Shown piece after piece: positions 60,199-64,000 of a stretch of 64,000 nt of DNA. Within the stretch, counting starts at the first letter, position 1; each line of letters begins with the position of its first letter. The translations under genes and the position numbers were made by a program. The notes below the pieces were generated by a model. The model ran no database searches. It was given only the letters and a program-made list of their open reading frames with translations, and had not been told where the DNA came from. Source of the stretch: Luteimonas aestuarii (GTDB lineage Bacteria > Pseudomonadota > Gammaproteobacteria > Xanthomonadales > Xanthomonadaceae); contig NZ_SMTF01000003.1 in NCBI RefSeq assembly GCF_004357985.1, positions 310,001 to 374,000 on the forward strand, given 5' to 3'.

Positions 60199-61664
60199 CA
60201 CAGCTCTCCTTTGCGTTCCACGTAAAAGCGCGGCACGCGGATGTACGGCGTCTCGGTGACCTCTCCTGGCTCAGCACGGAACGCCAAGCCCTGGAAGGTC
60301 ATCATCAGCGGCACATGCCGCAGGGCGCTGGGTGACAGCCGCTGGGTCAAGAATGCCGCGCGGGAAAAGGCCATGAATATCACCAAGTCCGAGACCTCGG
60401 TCACCGGCAGGTCGTCGGAGCGAACGCGACTGCCCGCCGGCAGACAGCGCTTGGCGTACTGGCGGACCTGCATGCGGGTGACCTGGCGAGCCCGGGTCAT
60501 GGCGCGCCACAACTCCGCGCGTGCGCGCTGTTCGGGCGACAGCCCTTGTCGGCGCATCACTGGCGGCCGGATGTCTTCCACCGTGCGAGCCGGCGGGCGC
60601 AGCCGCTCTTCGCTAAACAGCAGGCCGGGCGCGAAGGGCGTCGGAACTTCGGCGTCTGGCGCGCGATCCGGACTGGTCAGCAGAGAGATCGTGTTGCTGA
60701 TCACCACCTCGATTCGATCATGGCTGCGCAGCTTGTAGCGCAGGTAGGACAGTGCCTGTCGCGTCGCCCGGTTCACGCTGTCATCGACCCGATCCAAGTA
60801 CTGCTGCACGTCTTGGAATTTCAACAGGCGCGAAATGTCGCGCTCAAACAGCGCCTCGGGATCGCTGTCCAAACGCGAACCATACAAGCGGGTGTAGGCG
60901 TCCATCATAGTTCGCCGCAGTGCGGCTTCATCGCGGAACCGGTAGGCGATCCGCACAATGTCGTGACGGTGGCGCAGCGGATGGTTGTTCGTGCGCATGT
61001 TGTGGTAGTCACGAATGTACAACTCCGAGATGTAGTCTCGGAAGAAGGCCGCCACGAACTTCCCCGCCGTTTCCTCCGTAGCCAGCCGCTCCATGACTTC
61101 GCGTACGCGCACGCCAATGCCGGCCAGGCTCGCAACAAGCGATCTGGCCTGCTTTGCGGTTTCTGGCAAGGCGTGCGCCTGGGTTTCGGGATCGCCTTCG
61201 ATCGCCAACAGGTTGTTGTAGATCACCTGAACCTTGCCGCCCACCAAAGGCGCACCCTCTTCGGCAAACTGCTGCAACAGCTCGAGGACTTTTTGCACCA
61301 CTGGCGGCATGACGATGAAATTTCGTACACCGATCCGTTCCTGGCGCAGCCACCCCGATTCGATCAGACGGTCCAAGTATTGGTTGGCGCGAGCTTGCGG
61401 CGTGGCCTCGGCGCCTGCCTCGGCCTCCTCCGCCCATTTTGGCGTGCTGAGCAAATGCCGTTCGATTTCCAGCGTAACGGTGCGATGCGGAAAACCGTCT
61501 TCGGGCGGGAGCGTGGCATCTGGGCCAAAAAACACGTCGTGTAGTCGAACGAGTAGCTCCCACATGCGTTCGCGATTTTCAGACGCGAGCGGCCGGAATA
61601 GATCGACCGGGAGTCGATCGAAGATGCCCAGTGAGGTCCTTCCACCTGCGCGTGAGATGGTCAT
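60198..61664 (-). CDS. jetA: Wadjet subunit JetA (MukF/MksF-like kleisin)
   Basis: 488 residues. Kleisin bridging the JetC heads; the first gene of the system. Start MTISRAGGRTSLGIFDRLPV, then winged-helix segments (DRLIESGWLRQERIGVRNFI, VVQKVLELLQQFAEEGAPLV), a helical middle (ELYIRDYHNMRTNNHPLRHR) and the C-terminal winged helix (SDLVIFMAFSRAAFLTQRL). It looks like the JetA family of type II Wadjet systems rather than the DUF3375 proteins of type I; subtype is my judgement from memory. Transcribed from a 40-bp AT-rich region shared with the divergent WYL regulator. Confidence 0.9.
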   Translation of the reverse strand: MTISRAGGRTSLGIFDRLPVDLFRPLASENRERMWELLVRLHDVFFGPDATLPPEDGFPHRTVTLEIERHLLSTPKWAEEAEAGAEATPQARANQYLDRLIESGWLRQERIGVRNFIVMPPVVQKVLELLQQFAEEGAPLVGGKVQVIYNNLLAIEGDPETQAHALPETAKQARSLVASLAGIGVRVREVMERLATEETAGKFVAAFFRDYISELYIRDYHNMRTNNHPLRHRHDIVRIAYRFRDEAALRRTMMDAYTRLYGSRLDSDPEALFERDISRLLKFQDVQQYLDRVDDSVNRATRQALSYLRYKLRSHDRIEVVISNTISLLTSPDRAPDAEVPTPFAPGLLFSEERLRPPARTVEDIRPPVMRRQGLSPEQRARAELWRAMTRARQVTRMQVRQYAKRCLPAGSRVRSDDLPVTEVSDLVIFMAFSRAAFLTQRLSPSALRHVPLMMTFQGLAFRAEPGEVTETPYIRVPRFYVERKGEL

Positions 61665-61704
61665 AGCTTTTATGATATGATATCTTTTATGATATTATCA
61701 ACCC
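61665..61704. promoter_or_regulatory. divergent jetA / WYL-regulator promoter with repeated operator
   Basis: Only 40 bp separate the two start codons. CTTTTATGATAT occurs twice (61667-61678, 61684-61695; period 17 bp). Two 11-bp palindromes overlap these: GATAT-G-ATATC (61674-61684) and TGATA-T-TATCA (61690-61700), centred 16 bp apart. Binding of the regulator here would cover both start regions. The A/T content contrasts with all surrounding DNA. Confidence 0.72.
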
Positions 61705-62526
61705 ATGGCCAAAACGACCCGCTTCCGGGAAAGTCGATTCCACCTACTCTGGAGCCTGCTCTCCTGGGAAGGTGAACTTCGCAATCGCCGCCTGCAGGAC
61801 GTGCTCGGCCTGACGAGCGTGCAAGCCAGTCGCCTGATCGCGCAGTTCCGTGACGAGCATCCCGGAGCGATCGAAAACGACCCGGCGAAAAAGCGCTGGG
61901 TCCCGGCCGGTGCCCCCAGCGCCGTCGCCAGTGGCGAACTTGAGGACTATCTGGGGACACTTGAAGTCGAAGACGTGTGGTTTGAAGACGGCCGCGTCGA
62001 CTTCCTGACGCCCGATCGGCGTGTGTTCGCCGCAGTGCGCGAGGCGTGTGTCTCTAAGGCCGGTTTAGACACTATGTATGCCTCAATGACCCACCCCAAG
62101 GGTCATCGTCGCCTGCTGTACCCACACACCATGGTTCGCCTCATGCAGCGTTGGCACGTTCGGGCGTGGTGTGTCCAGCGGAAGTCCTACTGCGACTTCA
62201 CATTGGGGCGCATGAGCCGCCCCACCATTCACGAGGATCCACCGCCGGCTCTGCCTCGAGATGCGGACTGGGAAGAACGGATCGACGTGCGACTGGGCGC
62301 CCACCGCGCGTTGGGGATCGAGCAAGAGCAGATTATTCGCGGTGAGTACTTTGGCGGTGCCGTGGCGCGCCGTCTTCGGGTTCGTCGGTCCCTGGTGAAC
62401 TACGTCATCAATGACATTCGGGCAGCCATCGATCCCAAGCGGCAAACCCCTCCAGAGTTCTATCTGGAGGTGCTGAACGTGGACGAAGTTCAAGAGTGTC
62501 TGTTTTCGTCTTTTCAGTTTACTTAA
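61705..62526 (+). CDS. WYL-domain transcriptional regulator (BrxR/CapW-like)
   Basis: 273 residues. N-terminal winged helix (about 10-65: RFRESRFHLLWSLLSWEGEL, RLQDVLGLTSVQASRLIAQF), WYL domain about 115-195 (LDTMYASMTHPKGHRRLLYP, VRLMQRWHVRAWCVQRKS, YCDFTLGRMSRP) and a WCX-type C-terminal domain. The RWHVRAWC segment is the hallmark of the BrxR/CapW group, which represses phage-defence operons (BREX, CBASS) until a ligand is sensed. Divergent from jetA with shared palindromes, so it most likely represses the Wadjet operon and itself. The ligand is unknown; nucleic-acid fragments or nucleotides are assumed for WYL domains. Confidence 0.87.
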   Translation: MAKTTRFRESRFHLLWSLLSWEGELRNRRLQDVLGLTSVQASRLIAQFRDEHPGAIENDPAKKRWVPAGAPSAVASGELEDYLGTLEVEDVWFEDGRVDFLTPDRRVFAAVREACVSKAGLDTMYASMTHPKGHRRLLYPHTMVRLMQRWHVRAWCVQRKSYCDFTLGRMSRPTIHEDPPPALPRDADWEERIDVRLGAHRALGIEQEQIIRGEYFGGAVARRLRVRRSLVNYVINDIRAAIDPKRQTPPEFYLEVLNVDEVQECLFSSFQFT

Positions 62527-62831
62527 ATTGTCCCCTGCATTCGTCCCAACACAACAACGTCCTGCGCTGATCGAATAAGGCATCGCACTATCTCGGGACT
62601 GGTATAGCTATGTATCGACACTAATGCCCCTTATCATGTACTTTCGATCGGCTAACTTGGCTCGATTGTCAAAGACCACCCTAGAGAGCTCACCAATTTG
62701 GTGCTGTAGCGACGAGGGTTGTTCGACCCCCGCGCCACAAGAGGACCTCGCAGCACGCCCCTGACATCTGGGGAGTGTGGCCAGATGCGGTTATCCTAGG
62801 GCCCAGTCGGACGTGATAGGGGACCTCCGCC
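62527..62831. other. 305-bp intergenic region at the right side of the defence block
   Basis: No convincing gene on either strand and no clear terminator after the WYL gene. The first half is AT-richer than the core; from about 62700 the GC rises to core level. This change may mark the island edge, but I found no copy of the tRNA-Asn 3' end here. Confidence 0.5.
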
Positions 62832-64000
62832 GTGTCATCGACCGCCGCCTTCCAGAAGCCGCGGTGGCTTCGTGACCTCCTGCGCTTCCTGCCGCTGAAG
62901 AGCCAGTTCGTGTTGTCGGGCAATGTCGGCGACCTGCAGGCCAGCGAAGTGTCGCCGGGCGTGGTCACGCCGCAGGCATTCTTGGTGCACCTGCGCGATG
63001 CGCTGCTCGACGCCGGCTACGGCCAAGTCGTTGCGTGGGATCCGCGTGCGGGATTCCGGGTGTTGGCACGGCCCGGTGCCGACGCCGCCGACGGCGAGGT
63101 ACTGCTGCGCGAACTGGGGCTGACGCCGGTCGAAGGCGCAGCCGTCGCCGGCCCTGACCTGCTTGGCGAGACGCTGCCGCGCCTCGTCGACCGCAACGGC
63201 GATCCGGTCGCGCTGGTCGTCGACTTCGCGTCGCGCCTGGTCGTGCGCAACGAAGGTCTGAGCGCCGCCGAGCATCGCTTGTTCACCCAAGCGCTGGTGC
63301 TGTCGCACCAGGCGCGCGCGCGTCCCGCCGGCGAGACGCGCAAGCCGTTCTTCAACACCGTGTTGTGGATCGTCGACAAGGAGGGCGACCTGCCAGACTG
63401 GTTGCTGGTCGACAACCCGCGGCTGCGCCACATTCCCGTGTCCAAACCCGACCTGCCGGCGCGCCGCGCGATCGCGGCCAGCCTGCTGCGCGGCCTCGAA
63501 GGCGGGCGCGATGCCGATGCGGAGGCACTGCAGCAGGCCACCGACGCCTTCGTCGACGGCACCGAGGGCCTGCTGCTGCTCGACCTCAACGCGATCGCGC
63601 AGCTGGCGCGGGTCGAAGGCGTGCCGATGGCGCGCATCGGCGACGCGGTGCGCCGCTACAAGGTCGGCGTCACCGAGGATCCGTGGTTGAAGATCGATCG
63701 CGGCCGGATCCGCGAGGCCGACGGCTTCATCCAGCGCCGGGTCAAGGGCCAGACGCACGCGGTCACGCACATGCTCGACTTGGTCAAGCGCGCGATGACT
63801 GGCGTCGGCGCCAGCCGCAAGGGCAACCGTCCGCGCGGCGTCGCCTTCCTAGCCGGGCCCACCGGCGTCGGCAAGACCGAGCTGGCCAAGACCGTCACCA
63901 GCCTGCTGTTCGGCGACGAGAGCGCCTACATCCGCTTCGACATGTCGGAGTTCAGCGCCGAGCATTCCGACCAGCGCCTGATCGGCGCCCCGCCCGGCTA
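62832..64000 (+). CDS. AAA+ ATPase with degenerate first module and ClpB-type second module, 3' end outside the window
   Basis: 389 residues are visible from a GTG start at 62832 (AGGGGA lies upstream). Residues 1-330 read like an AAA-type module without a P-loop: RDLLRFLPLKSQFVLSGNVG, PVALVVDFASRLVVRNE, FFNTVLWIVDKEGDLPDW and NPRLRHIPVSKPDLPAR (sensor-1/arginine-like positions), then a helical lid. A canonical Clp/Hsp100 D2 module begins at about 310, with KGQTHAV, Walker A GPTGVGKTEL at 342-351 and FDMSEFSAEHSDQRLIGAPP. Such proteins unfold or remodel substrates. The partner genes lie beyond 64000, so no role can be given. GC is core-like. Confidence 0.75.
   Translation, partial: MSSTAAFQKPRWLRDLLRFLPLKSQFVLSGNVGDLQASEVSPGVVTPQAFLVHLRDALLDAGYGQVVAWDPRAGFRVLARPGADAADGEVLLRELGLTPVEGAAVAGPDLLGETLPRLVDRNGDPVALVVDFASRLVVRNEGLSAAEHRLFTQALVLSHQARARPAGETRKPFFNTVLWIVDKEGDLPDWLLVDNPRLRHIPVSKPDLPARRAIAASLLRGLEGGRDADAEALQQATDAFVDGTEGLLLLDLNAIAQLARVEGVPMARIGDAVRRYKVGVTEDPWLKIDRGRIREADGFIQRRVKGQTHAVTHMLDLVKRAMTGVGASRKGNRPRGVAFLAGPTGVGKTELAKTVTSLLFGDESAYIRFDMSEFSAEHSDQRLIGAPPG

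Noticed and set aside
42670..64000. Second copy of the tRNA-Asn 3' end (attR)
   Set aside because: The best look-alike, near 62725-62740 (gttcgacccccgcgccac), differs at too many positions to be an attachment repeat.

Overview
The window is high-GC DNA (roughly two-thirds G+C by eye) from a gammaproteobacterium of the Xanthomonadaceae/Lysobacteraceae type. The pointers are the gene order thrS-infC-rpmI-rplT-pheS-pheT-ihfA-merR-tRNA-Pro, a GH13_23 alpha-glucosidase almost identical in layout to Xanthomonas XgtA, a TonB-receptor-centred maltodextrin locus, and several palindromic repeat families of the kind common in xanthomonads. Genus and species cannot be fixed from the sequence alone.

Layout. 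1-8.4 kb holds the end of an acyl-CoA dehydrogenase, an HNH endonuclease, an unrecognised two-domain protein, dxs, a MASE2-GGDEF cyclase, a TraB/GumN protein and a DUF985 cupin. 8.4-16.8 kb (minus strand) is the translation cluster, headed by a Thr-codon leader peptide plus terminator in front of thrS, an ATT-started infC, internal terminators and palindromic repeats. 16.8-20.7 kb has a LacI regulator, a secreted PPC-type repeat protein and an MHS-family transporter. 20.8-27.7 kb is a cytochrome bo3 quinol oxidase operon (cyoABCD) running on into a SURF1-like gene and a RegB/RegA-type redox two-component pair, with an FNR/ANR-like palindrome just before cyoA. 27.7-28.3 kb is a repeat-filled spacer. 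28.3-39.5 kb is a starch/maltodextrin locus: lipoprotein alpha-amylase, SLC45-type transporter, alpha-glucosidase, pullulanase and a TonB-dependent receptor. A 14-bp LacI-type operator occurs twice, in opposite orientation, at its two main promoters. 39.6-42.7 kb has tRNA-Val, uvrB, a fimT-like pseudopilin gene and tRNA-Asn.

From 42.7 kb the chromosome is accessory. A P4-type integrase sits just after tRNA-Asn. It is followed by about 3 kb of lower-GC unknown genes, a tyrosine recombinase with a divergent KfrA-like remnant and a core-site-like palindrome between them (a probable TnpS/TnpT-type cointegrate-resolution relic), and a broken HEPN gene. Then comes a long minus-strand defence block: jetA-jetB-jetC-jetD (a Wadjet SMC-type system that in known examples cleaves plasmid DNA), a three-domain RecB-like nuclease / RNase H-fold / SF1 helicase protein, and three small unknown genes. 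A divergent WYL-domain regulator (BrxR/CapW-like) shares a 40-bp AT-rich operator region with jetA. The window ends inside a ClpB-like AAA+ gene whose first ATPase module seems to lack a P-loop.

The most interesting candidates are the Wadjet cluster with its unusual nuclease-helicase partner, the thrS attenuator, and the shared LacI operators of the maltodextrin locus.
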